This document shows, piece after piece, positions 1 through 5,564 of a stretch of DNA of 5,564 bases. The notes beneath the pieces are model-generated. The model made no database searches. It was given only the letters and a program-made list of their open reading frames with translations, and was not told the DNA's origin. The stretch comes from an uncultured Acidimicrobiales bacterium (GTDB taxonomy: Bacteria; Actinomycetota; Acidimicrobiia; Acidimicrobiales; SZUA-35): assembly GCA_938008925.1 (NCBI GenBank), contig CALLIQ010000408.1, positions 1 to 5,564 on the forward strand. Direction: 5' to 3'. A program made the position numbers and the translations under genes. Position 1 is the stretch's first letter. Each line of letters begins with the position of its first letter.

Positions 1-753
1 GCTGTTCTCGTCGGACCGCTCGGCCTTCCCGCCCCCTTCGTCGTGGTGGCAGCGGCGAGTGCTCTGATCGTGCCGTTCGCGCTGCGAGCGAAGGTCGAAG
101 AGAGCGCGGCCGATGTCGATGGCGATCGCCCGAAGCCGCTCGCTGTCGATCTGCTCCGCTCAAAGCCGGTCGCCGGTGCGGTGATCCTCGGCGGCACCGC
201 GTTCTTGATGATCGGAGCATTCGACGTGCTCTGGGACGTCGTGCACGAGGATTTGGGGACGGCCGATTGGATGGCGAATCTCGGCATCACGCTGTTCGCG
301 ATCCCGCTCGTGGTTCTCGGCCCGATCGGCGGCAACCTGGCCCAACGCATCGGCCCCTTCCGGATCGGAGCGGCCGGCCTGCTCGCCGCTGCCGGGTTCA
401 TGGCCCTGTACGGCTTCTTGCCGAGCGGGGGCTGGATCTTCGGGTTCGCGATGGGTCACGCGCTCGTCGATGGGATGACCATCGCCTCGTCCGGCGTGGC
501 GGTCGGCGTCACGACGCCGGAGGATCGTCAGGCCGGGGCGCAGGGCCTCGTCGGCGCGGCTCAGGCCTTGATGGCGGCGATCTCCTCGGCCGTGATCGGT
601 GTCGTCTACGAGACCTTCGGTCGGGCGGCCGCGTACAGCACGGCGGCGGCAGCGATGGTGGTGCTGGTGTTGATCGCGCTGTGGCTCTCGAAAGAGATCT
701 GGATGCGGCGGGGAGGCGAAACCGTCGCCCGTGGAGCCAAGATGGCGGCGTGA
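1..753 (+). CDS. MFS transporter, C-terminal half (5' end outside window)
   Basis: The frame is open from base 1, with 250 codons before TGA at 751-753; the true start lies upstream. The visible part looks like the second half of a 12-helix major facilitator superfamily permease. Residues about 1-28 (window numbering) are the end of one hydrophobic helix. A charged loop follows (about 31-55, rich in Glu/Asp/Arg/Lys), as in the central cytoplasmic loop of MFS proteins. Five or six more hydrophobic segments lie at about 57-81, 90-108, 118-140, 145-165, 180-200 and 205-227. Between the second and third of these, residues 107-119 read GPIGGNLAQRIGP, resembling MFS motif A (GxxGG...RxG) as repeated in the C-terminal half. 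The tail is short and basic. The stop overlaps the GTG start of the sulfatase-like gene, so the transporter is probably co-translated with it. A sulfate ester or its breakdown product is a reasonable substrate guess from context only; a drug-efflux-type MFS is equally possible from sequence. Confidence 0.88.
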   Translation, partial: AVLVGPLGLPAPFVVVAAASALIVPFALRAKVEESAADVDGDRPKPLAVDLLRSKPVAGAVILGGTAFLMIGAFDVLWDVVHEDLGTADWMANLGITLFAIPLVVLGPIGGNLAQRIGPFRIGAAGLLAAAGFMALYGFLPSGGWIFGFAMGHALVDGMTIASSGVAVGVTTPEDRQAGAQGLVGAAQALMAAISSAVIGVVYETFGRAAAYSTAAAAMVVLVLIALWLSKEIWMRRGGETVARGAKMAA

Positions 754-2564
754 CCGCCACCGAACACACATCGAACCAAGCCGCACAGCCCAACCCGTTT
801 CCCGACTCGTTCGACCTCGACGACACCAACGTCGTCGTCGGACCTCGCGGCCAGATCGCCCATCAGAGCACGATCGATCACACCGAGCGTCTCGAGCGTC
901 GTGTGTGGCAGCCACGGCCTGGGGTCTGGTCCGTCGTCGGCAACGGCTTGTCGAACCAGAACTTCGTCGAGGGCCCCGACGGTTTGATCTGCATCGACTC
1001 GGGCGAATCGAATCAGGAGATGGCGTGGGCCCTTCGTGCGGTGCGTGAGCACACCGACGCCCCCGTCGTCGGCGTGATCTACACGCACTTCCACTACGTC
1101 GGAGGGACTCGCGCCATCCTCGACGACATCGGGGCCGAGCGGGCGGCGTCGATTCCGATCTGGGGTCACGCCGGCATCGTCGGCAACCTGCAGCGCATCG
1201 GTGGCGAAGTGAGCGCCGCGGCACAACGAGGCCTCGTTCACCAGATGGCGATCCTCATGCCCGAGGACGGGCCCGATGGAACGGTCAACCTCGGCCTCGG
1301 TGTCGCCTGGAAGCTCGACGAGCACGCCCCCTACACCCGCGAGGTCATCGCTCCCACCCATCTCTTCGACGAGGCCGCGTCCTTCGACACCCCGGCGACG
1401 TTCGAACTGGCGGGGCTGGCCGTCGAGGTCACGCCGGCACCCTCCGACGCGGATGACAGCGTCACGATCTGGTTCCCCGACCTCGGCGTGGCCGTGCACA
1501 ACATCTTGTGGCCCGCGCTGTTCAACGTCTTCGCCATCCGCGGCGAGGAGTACCGAGACCCTCGCATCCTCCTCGAGGGCCTCGATCATCTCGCCAGCCT
1601 CGGGGCCGAGCACGTCGTGGCCACCCACGGCCCACCGATCTCGGGAGCCGACCGGATCGCCGAAGACATCGAGGCATCGCGAGATTCGATTCAGTTCCTT
1701 TGGGATCAGACGGTGCGGGGACTCAACCGTGGTCTCACCGTCGATGAGATCACCGAGCAGGTGCAGCTTCCCGACCCGACGGAGGCCGGCGGTCCCGATC
1801 GCTACCTCACCGAACAGCACTACGGGTTGGCCGAGCACCACGTTCGTCAGATCCACGCGGGCCTCAGAGGCTGGTTTGATGGCCACGAGGCGCTGCTGTT
1901 CCCCACCCCGCCTCTCGAGCGCGCTCGTCGGCTGATCGAGGGCTTCGGTGGCGCCGATGTCGTCCGAGCGCAAGCTCGGGCCGCTGCCGACGAGGGCGAC
2001 TACCGCTGGGCGCTCGAGCTCGCCTCGTGGCTCGTCCGCTCCGAGGTCGACGCCGTCGGACGCATCGACGGTGGCACCGACGACGATCGAGCACTGCTGG
2101 CTGGCGTGCTCCGATCGATCGCCCAGCGGACCACGTCGGCAAACGCTCGAAACTGGCTGATCACCCGGGCCCTCGAACTCGAAGGCTCGCTCGACCTCGC
2201 ACGGTTCCGCATCCATCGATTCAACCGGGCCGAGGTGCTCGCCAACCCGCCGGAGGTGTTCGTCCGCAGCCTGCGGGTGACCGTGGTCCCCGACCGAGCG
2301 AGCGGACTGAACGATCACCTCCGTTGGGAGTTCGACGACGGCACGATCGCCGGCCTTCACGTGCGTCGATGCGTCGCCGTCCCAACCGACGGCTCGGGCG
2401 CCGAGCTCGCGATTTCGCTGAGCCTGACCACTTGGGCCCAGATCATCTCAGGGAAGCAGACGTTCTCCGACGCCGTCGCAACGGGGGCGGTCGCCCTCAC
2501 CGGCGACGAGGCTCGCATCCGCGCTGTGCTCGGTTGCTTTGACCACGCGACGCTCGGGGTCTGA
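750..2564 (+). CDS. Alkyl-sulfatase-family MBL-fold hydrolase (SdsA1/Pisa1-like, divergent metal site)
   Basis: A 604-residue protein with the three-part layout of type III (Zn-dependent) alkyl sulfatases: a metallo-beta-lactamase domain (about 50-305), a helical alkyl-sulfatase dimerization domain (about 310-480) and an SCP2-like C-terminal domain (about 500-603, ending near a typical GDEARIRAVLGCFD segment). Family members hydrolyse primary or secondary alkyl sulfates to alcohol and sulfate. Supporting segments are the N-terminal GVWSVVGNGLSNQNFVEGPDG and, later, NILWPALFNVFAIRGEEYRD, matching the family's conserved HNxYTLRGxxxRD-like region. GTG at 750 is chosen because it overlaps the transporter stop as GTGA and is the only sensible start in that area; the same frame stays open further upstream only as a shadow of the transporter. 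A weak GGAG lies 13 bases upstream. There is no signal peptide, unlike secreted SdsA1, so it is probably cytoplasmic. The usual HxHxDH motif reads HFHYVG (113-118); Asp233, His250 and His293 occupy the other ligand positions. Fold and family are solid; the reaction and catalytic competence are uncertain. Confidence 0.88.
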   Translation: MTATEHTSNQAAQPNPFPDSFDLDDTNVVVGPRGQIAHQSTIDHTERLERRVWQPRPGVWSVVGNGLSNQNFVEGPDGLICIDSGESNQEMAWALRAVREHTDAPVVGVIYTHFHYVGGTRAILDDIGAERAASIPIWGHAGIVGNLQRIGGEVSAAAQRGLVHQMAILMPEDGPDGTVNLGLGVAWKLDEHAPYTREVIAPTHLFDEAASFDTPATFELAGLAVEVTPAPSDADDSVTIWFPDLGVAVHNILWPALFNVFAIRGEEYRDPRILLEGLDHLASLGAEHVVATHGPPISGADRIAEDIEASRDSIQFLWDQTVRGLNRGLTVDEITEQVQLPDPTEAGGPDRYLTEQHYGLAEHHVRQIHAGLRGWFDGHEALLFPTPPLERARRLIEGFGGADVVRAQARAAADEGDYRWALELASWLVRSEVDAVGRIDGGTDDDRALLAGVLRSIAQRTTSANARNWLITRALELEGSLDLARFRIHRFNRAEVLANPPEVFVRSLRVTVVPDRASGLNDHLRWEFDDGTIAGLHVRRCVAVPTDGSGAELAISLSLTTWAQIISGKQTFSDAVATGAVALTGDEARIRAVLGCFDHATLGV

Positions 2565-2565
2565 T

Positions 2566-5010
2566 GTGAACACGACGGATGACCCGCACGCCCCCGATCC
2601 GCACGCAGCCGATCCGCACGCAGCCGATCTGCCGCGGCCGACGCGGCCCTTCGAGGGAACGATCGAACGGCTCGTCGATGATTCGACTCCGGCCCCGCTC
2701 GACGCGACGGTGCCCGATGGCCCCAACGTCTTGGTCGTGCTGCTCGACGACGTCGGGTTCGGATCGATCGGAACCTTCGGCGGGCCGATCCCGACGCCGG
2801 GGGTCGACACGGTGGCCGAACGCGGCCTTCGCTACAACACGTTTCACACGACCGCACTGTGTGCGCCGACCCGGGCGGCGCTGCTCACCGGTCGCAATCA
2901 CCATCGGGTGCACATGGCGGCGATTCCCGAGGGTGCGAACAGCTATCCGGCGTACGACACGGTGATCCCACCCGAGGCGGCGACGGTGGCCGAGGTGCTG
3001 CGCCAGCACGGCTACTCGACCGGCTGTTTCGGGAAGTGGCATCTCACGCCGAGCTGGGAGTTCAACCCGGCGGGTCCGTACGACCACTGGCCGACCCGAA
3101 TGGGGTTCGACCGGTTCTACGGGATCATCGGCGCCGAGTGCTCGATGTACGAGCCGGCGGCCTATGACCAGATCATGCCGGTCGAGCCTCACCTCGGCCC
3201 CGACGGCGAGCCGATCGACGGCTATCACTTCACCGAGGACATGGCCGACCGAGCCATCACCTGGATCCGACAGCAGAAGGCAGCGGCTCCCGACCGCCCG
3301 TTCTTCTGCTACTTCTCGACTCCGGCCGTGCATGCGCCGCACCACGTCGGGCCGGAGTGGATCGAACCGTTCGAGGGTCGCTTCGACGACGGGTGGGACT
3401 CGCTTCGAGCCGAGATCCACGCCCGTCAGCTCGAGATGGGCGTGATCCCGCCGGGTACGGAGTTGACCGAACGGCCCGAGCAGATTCCGTCCTGGGATGA
3501 CTATCCGGACCGCTACAAGCCGATCGCTCGCCGACTCATGGAGGTCTACGCCGGCTTCCTCGCCCACACCGACGCCCAGGTGAAGCGTGTGATCGACGCG
3601 ATCGATCAGCTCGGGGTCGGCGACGACACCCTGATCCTCTACGTCACGGGCGACAACGGCGCCTCGGCCGAGGGGACGATCCACGGTGCGTGGAGCGCGC
3701 CGTCGTTCCAGAACGGGATCCACGAGGACCCGGAGTGGCTGCTTGACCGCATCGACGACTTCGGCACCGCTCGCTGTGAGAACCACTTCAACGTCGGTTG
3801 GGCGTGGGCCCTCGACTCACCGTTCCAGTGGATGAAGCAGGTGGCGTCGCACTTCGGCGGGACTCGCAATGGCTTGGCGGTGTCGTGGCCGAACGGCATC
3901 GACGACGCCGGCGGTCTTCGCGATCAGTTCCACCACGTGACCGACGTGGCCCCGACGATTCTCGTTGCGGCCGGGATCGAACCTCCAGGTCGGGTCGACG
4001 GCATCGAGCAGATGCCGATCGACGGCGTTGCGATGAACTACTCCTTCGACGCCGCGGCGGTCGACACGCCGACCAACCACCCCACGCAGTACTTCGAACT
4101 GCTCGGCAATCGGGCGATCTATCACGACGGTTGGATCGCCTCGTGCTTCCACGGTCGCGTTCCCTGGATCCGCCTCGAAGGGCTGCCCTTCGACGGCCCA
4201 CAGGAACGGTGGGAGCTCTACGACGTCCGATCGGACTTCTCGCAGTTCAACGATCTGGCTGCGGAGGAGCCCGAGCGCCTGGCCGCGATGCAGGCCATGT
4301 TCGACGACGAGGCGCGCCGCAACGGTGTCTACCCGCTGCGCGATCCCGGGATGCCGCGCGACCCCCGACTGCGAACACCGCTGTCGCTCACGGCCCGCAC
4401 CATGACCTACACCACCGACCATGTTCGGCTCCCCGAACGATCGGTCGTGAACCTGAAGAACGCCTCCCACGAGATCTCGGCAACGATCGAGGTCGCACCG
4501 GCTCACAGCGGGACTGGGGGCGGTCGTGAGGGCGGGAGCGGAAGTGATGAGCCAGCGAAGGGCGTGATCGCCTGCATGGGCGGCAACATGGCCGGGTGGT
4601 CGCTCTATCTCGATGCCGACGGCGTGCCGACCTACCTCTACAACTGCTTCGGGCACGATCTCACCTTCGTCCGCGGTGATTCGCCGCTCGAAGCCGGCCG
4701 CCATCACCTTCGGCTCTTCTACGAACACGACGGGGGACTGGGAGCCGGGGGCACGATGACGCTGTTCGTCGATGGCGCCGCCACCGAATCCGCTCGTCTC
4801 GAGCGAACAGTGCCCATCGTGTTCTCGATGAGCGGCGAGACGTTCGACGTCGGCGTCGACACCGGTGCGCCGGTCGGCCCCTATCCCCATCGATTCCCCT
4901 GCACGGCCACGATCGAGTCGGTCACGCTCGAGCGGCTCAATGACCCCGATCCGGACGTTCGGGCGCAGATGGCACGAGGTGCCTTCGAAGCGGCGATGGC
5001 CGCCCAGTAA
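2566..5010 (+). CDS. Arylsulfatase, formylglycine-dependent (type I, AtsA/AtsD-like, large form)
   Basis: An 814-residue sulfatase that would hydrolyse sulfate esters using a formylglycine made from Cys99. The signature C-A-P-T-R-A-A-L-L-T-G-R at 99-110 fits the CxPxR...G(R) maturation motif. Other expected active-site residues are visible: Asp61-Asp62 (metal), Arg103, Lys157 and His159 in FGKWH, His256 in VHAPHH, Asp363-Asn364 (metal) in TGDNGAS, and Lys424 in WMKQVASHFGGTR. Residues about 549-567 carry the WELYDV...DFSQFNDL segment usual near the end of the catalytic domain. A C-terminal beta-rich domain (about 613-804) follows, interrupted by a Gly/Ser-rich linker at about 648-661. The size resembles large mycobacterial-type arylsulfatases (near 790 aa) rather than the roughly 540-aa Pseudomonas enzyme. 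GTG at 2566 is preferred: it lies one base after the preceding stop with a GGGG purine run (2556-2559) six bases upstream; TTG at 2539 is an in-frame alternative giving 823 aa. There is no signal peptide, so it is probably cytoplasmic. It needs a formylglycine-generating enzyme, not seen here. The substrate is unknown. Confidence 0.95.
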   Translation: MNTTDDPHAPDPHAADPHAADLPRPTRPFEGTIERLVDDSTPAPLDATVPDGPNVLVVLLDDVGFGSIGTFGGPIPTPGVDTVAERGLRYNTFHTTALCAPTRAALLTGRNHHRVHMAAIPEGANSYPAYDTVIPPEAATVAEVLRQHGYSTGCFGKWHLTPSWEFNPAGPYDHWPTRMGFDRFYGIIGAECSMYEPAAYDQIMPVEPHLGPDGEPIDGYHFTEDMADRAITWIRQQKAAAPDRPFFCYFSTPAVHAPHHVGPEWIEPFEGRFDDGWDSLRAEIHARQLEMGVIPPGTELTERPEQIPSWDDYPDRYKPIARRLMEVYAGFLAHTDAQVKRVIDAIDQLGVGDDTLILYVTGDNGASAEGTIHGAWSAPSFQNGIHEDPEWLLDRIDDFGTARCENHFNVGWAWALDSPFQWMKQVASHFGGTRNGLAVSWPNGIDDAGGLRDQFHHVTDVAPTILVAAGIEPPGRVDGIEQMPIDGVAMNYSFDAAAVDTPTNHPTQYFELLGNRAIYHDGWIASCFHGRVPWIRLEGLPFDGPQERWELYDVRSDFSQFNDLAAEEPERLAAMQAMFDDEARRNGVYPLRDPGMPRDPRLRTPLSLTARTMTYTTDHVRLPERSVVNLKNASHEISATIEVAPAHSGTGGGREGGSGSDEPAKGVIACMGGNMAGWSLYLDADGVPTYLYNCFGHDLTFVRGDSPLEAGRHHLRLFYEHDGGLGAGGTMTLFVDGAATESARLERTVPIVFSMSGETFDVGVDTGAPVGPYPHRFPCTATIESVTLERLNDPDPDVRAQMARGAFEAAMAAQ
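2581..2625 (+). repeat. Three tandem 15-base units in the sulfatase N-terminus
   Basis: Units at 2581-2595, 2596-2610 and 2611-2625. The second and third are identical (GATCCGCACGCAGCC); the first differs at three bases. The frame is kept, so they encode DPHAP, DPHAA and DPHAA at sulfatase residues 6-20, with the next codon again Asp. They lie before the first conserved catalytic-domain segment (which begins near residue 53), so the peptide is likely a disordered extension. Replication slippage is the simple explanation for its origin. Confidence 0.9.
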
Positions 5011-5017
5011 GGGTGCA

Positions 5018-5040
5018 CCGGGCGCCCGCCTCGGCGCCGG
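5018..5040 (+). terminator. GC-rich hairpin after the sulfatase stop, possible terminator
   Basis: The left arm CCGGGCGCC (5018-5026) pairs with the right arm GGCGCCGG (5033-5040) through eight G-C pairs with one bulged G, around a 6-base loop. It begins 8 bases after the sulfatase stop codon, the expected place for an operon end. No T-run follows, so it is not a classical intrinsic terminator; high-GC actinobacteria often have such U-poor hairpins, but in DNA this GC-rich such stems also arise by chance. Confidence 0.45.
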
Positions 5041-5051
5041 GCCGGGGCGAG

Positions 5052-5083
5052 TTGACGTGTGATTATCGGTGAGGGCGTAGTGT
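5052..5083 (+). promoter_or_regulatory. Weak candidate sigma-70-type promoter for the lipoprotein gene
   Basis: TTGACG at 5052-5057 is a good -35 match. TAGTGT at 5078-5083 fits the TAnnnT -10 pattern, but the spacer is 20 bases, longer than the usual 16-19. An AT-richer patch (GATTAT, 5061-5066) lies between them and stands out in this GC-rich DNA. A start site near 5090 would leave a leader of about 45 bases before the ATG at 5136. The change from one-base gene spacing to a 125-base gap supports a promoter somewhere here; this exact placement is uncertain. Confidence 0.35.
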
Positions 5084-5126
5084 TGCGAAGTCGCCAGCAC
5101 TCAACCGCGCAGCGCTGGCGCCGACC

Positions 5127-5132
5127 GGAGGG
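5127..5132 (+). promoter_or_regulatory. Shine-Dalgarno site of the lipoprotein gene
   Basis: GGAGGG lies 3 bases before the ATG at 5136 (4 bases if GGAGG is taken as the core). It is the clearest ribosome binding site in the window and settles the start of the last gene, in contrast to the two sulfatase genes, whose weak sites suggest they rely on coupling to the gene before them. Confidence 0.8.
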
Positions 5133-5135
5133 AAC

Positions 5136-5564
5136 ATGAAGAGTCGTCAGATCCATCGCTCATTGCTCGCGATCGTCACCCTGATGCTGGTTGCAGCATC
5201 GTGTGGCGGCTCAGACGATCCGGTCGCGACCGCGACCGGAGGCGATGTCACCGAGACCACGTTGTCCAGCGGCGCGCCCGAGGGCGACGCAACGGCGACC
5301 ACCGCGGCCGCCGCCGATGCTGGCGGTTCCGACACGACCGCAGCCGACACCACACAGGACACAGCGGGAGGCGACGACTCGACCGCGACCACCGCCGCCC
5401 CCGCCGGCGGCGGGGGAGCGAGCCCCGATGATCCCCTTCCGCTCACGGGAGCGACGTTCACCTACGACGAGACCTTCGGTGACGCGCAGTTCGCTGGCGT
5501 GATCGACGGCATGATCGAAGGGGAGCCGTCGGAGTTCAACGACGTGGCTGGCCGTTGCTTCTTC
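5136..5564 (+). CDS. Secreted lipoprotein with low-complexity linker (3' end outside window)
   Basis: This frame is open from ATG 5136 to the last base, giving 143 codons with no stop; the rest lies beyond the window. The N-terminus is a lipoprotein signal peptide: basic start (MKSRQIHRS), hydrophobic core (LLAIVTLMLV) and lipobox AASC with the lipidated cysteine at residue 23, followed by GGSDD, a very common start for mature actinobacterial lipoproteins. Residues about 29-98 are a low-complexity Thr/Ala/Asp/Gly linker with recurring TATTAA-like stretches, probably a flexible spacer lifting the domain off the membrane or through the cell wall. A folded domain seems to begin near residue 100 (PLPLTGATFTYDETFGD, then AGVIDGMIEGEPSEFNDVAGRCFF). 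I do not recognise this domain. A strong Shine-Dalgarno sequence supports the start. The separate promoter region and spacing suggest it is not part of the sulfatase operon. A link to sulfur metabolism is not supported. Confidence 0.85.
   Translation, partial: MKSRQIHRSLLAIVTLMLVAASCGGSDDPVATATGGDVTETTLSSGAPEGDATATTAAAADAGGSDTTAADTTQDTAGGDDSTATTAAPAGGGGASPDDPLPLTGATFTYDETFGDAQFAGVIDGMIEGEPSEFNDVAGRCFF

Noticed and set aside
267..749. Upstream extension of the MBL-fold protein by 161 codons to an ATG at 267
   Set aside because: This stretch is the transporter gene read in another frame; it is Arg/Gly-rich without domain features, and the GTG at 750 overlaps the transporter stop as expected for coupled genes.
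606..2360. A 584-codon open frame on the - strand
   Set aside because: It lies opposite the transporter and MBL-fold genes, runs across their boundary, shows no recognisable domain and has the Arg/Asp/Val/Gly-rich look of an antisense shadow in high-GC DNA.
2539..2565. TTG at 2539 as the start of the sulfatase
   Set aside because: It would overlap the preceding gene by 26 bases with no good ribosome binding site; GTG at 2566 fits the spacing better, though TTG cannot be fully excluded.
2497..3786. A 429-codon open frame on the - strand
   Set aside because: It is antisense to the sulfatase catalytic domain, whose active-site motifs are intact on the + strand; the antisense product has no family features.
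5061..5066. GATTAT as a -10 box
   Set aside because: It lies only 3 bases after the TTGACG and has no -35-like sequence 16-19 bases upstream.
3817..5100. A 427-codon open frame on the - strand
   Set aside because: It covers the sulfatase C-terminus and part of the intergenic gap but has no convincing ribosome binding site or domain; codon-bias shadow.
5147..5461. A 104-codon open frame on the - strand rich in Ala/Val/Ser/Pro
   Set aside because: It is the complement of the lipoprotein linker; the + strand frame has a signal peptide, lipobox and strong Shine-Dalgarno sequence.

Overview
The window is very GC-rich, uses GTG starts and strongly G/C-ending codons, and ends in a lipoprotein with a long Thr/Ala/Asp/Gly linker directly after the lipid-anchored cysteine. 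This style suggests a high-GC actinobacterium, plausibly of the Acidimicrobiia/Ilumatobacter type. The lineage is inferred from sequence style, not from a marker gene.

Layout, all on the + strand. Positions 1-753 hold the C-terminal half of an MFS transporter whose start lies upstream of the window. Positions 750-2564 hold a complete three-domain alkyl-sulfatase-type metallo-beta-lactamase-fold protein (604 aa). Positions 2566-5010 hold a complete formylglycine-type arylsulfatase (814 aa). The first junction is a 4-base GTGA overlap and the second leaves a single base between stop and start, so the three genes look like one translationally coupled operon. A 125-base intergenic stretch follows. 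It contains a GC-rich hairpin (possible terminator), a weak promoter candidate and a strong Shine-Dalgarno sequence. Positions 5136-5564 hold the start of a separate lipoprotein gene that runs off the end.

How the genes may work together: neither sulfatase shows a signal peptide, so both are probably cytoplasmic. A simple reading is that the MFS protein moves an organic sulfate ester (or a product) across the membrane, and the two hydrolases release sulfate by unrelated mechanisms, one of metal-hydrolase fold and one using formylglycine. This is inference from gene order and family membership; no substrate can be read from the sequence.

The most notable point is that the alkyl-sulfatase-like protein lacks the usual HxHxDH metal motif. 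It reads H-F-H-Y-V-G at residues 113-118, and the downstream acidic ligand positions also appear changed (Asp233, His250), while His293 is kept. It may be a divergent clade with altered metal use or chemistry. I found no RNA gene, CRISPR array, insertion sequence or phage feature, and no convincing wholly new system.
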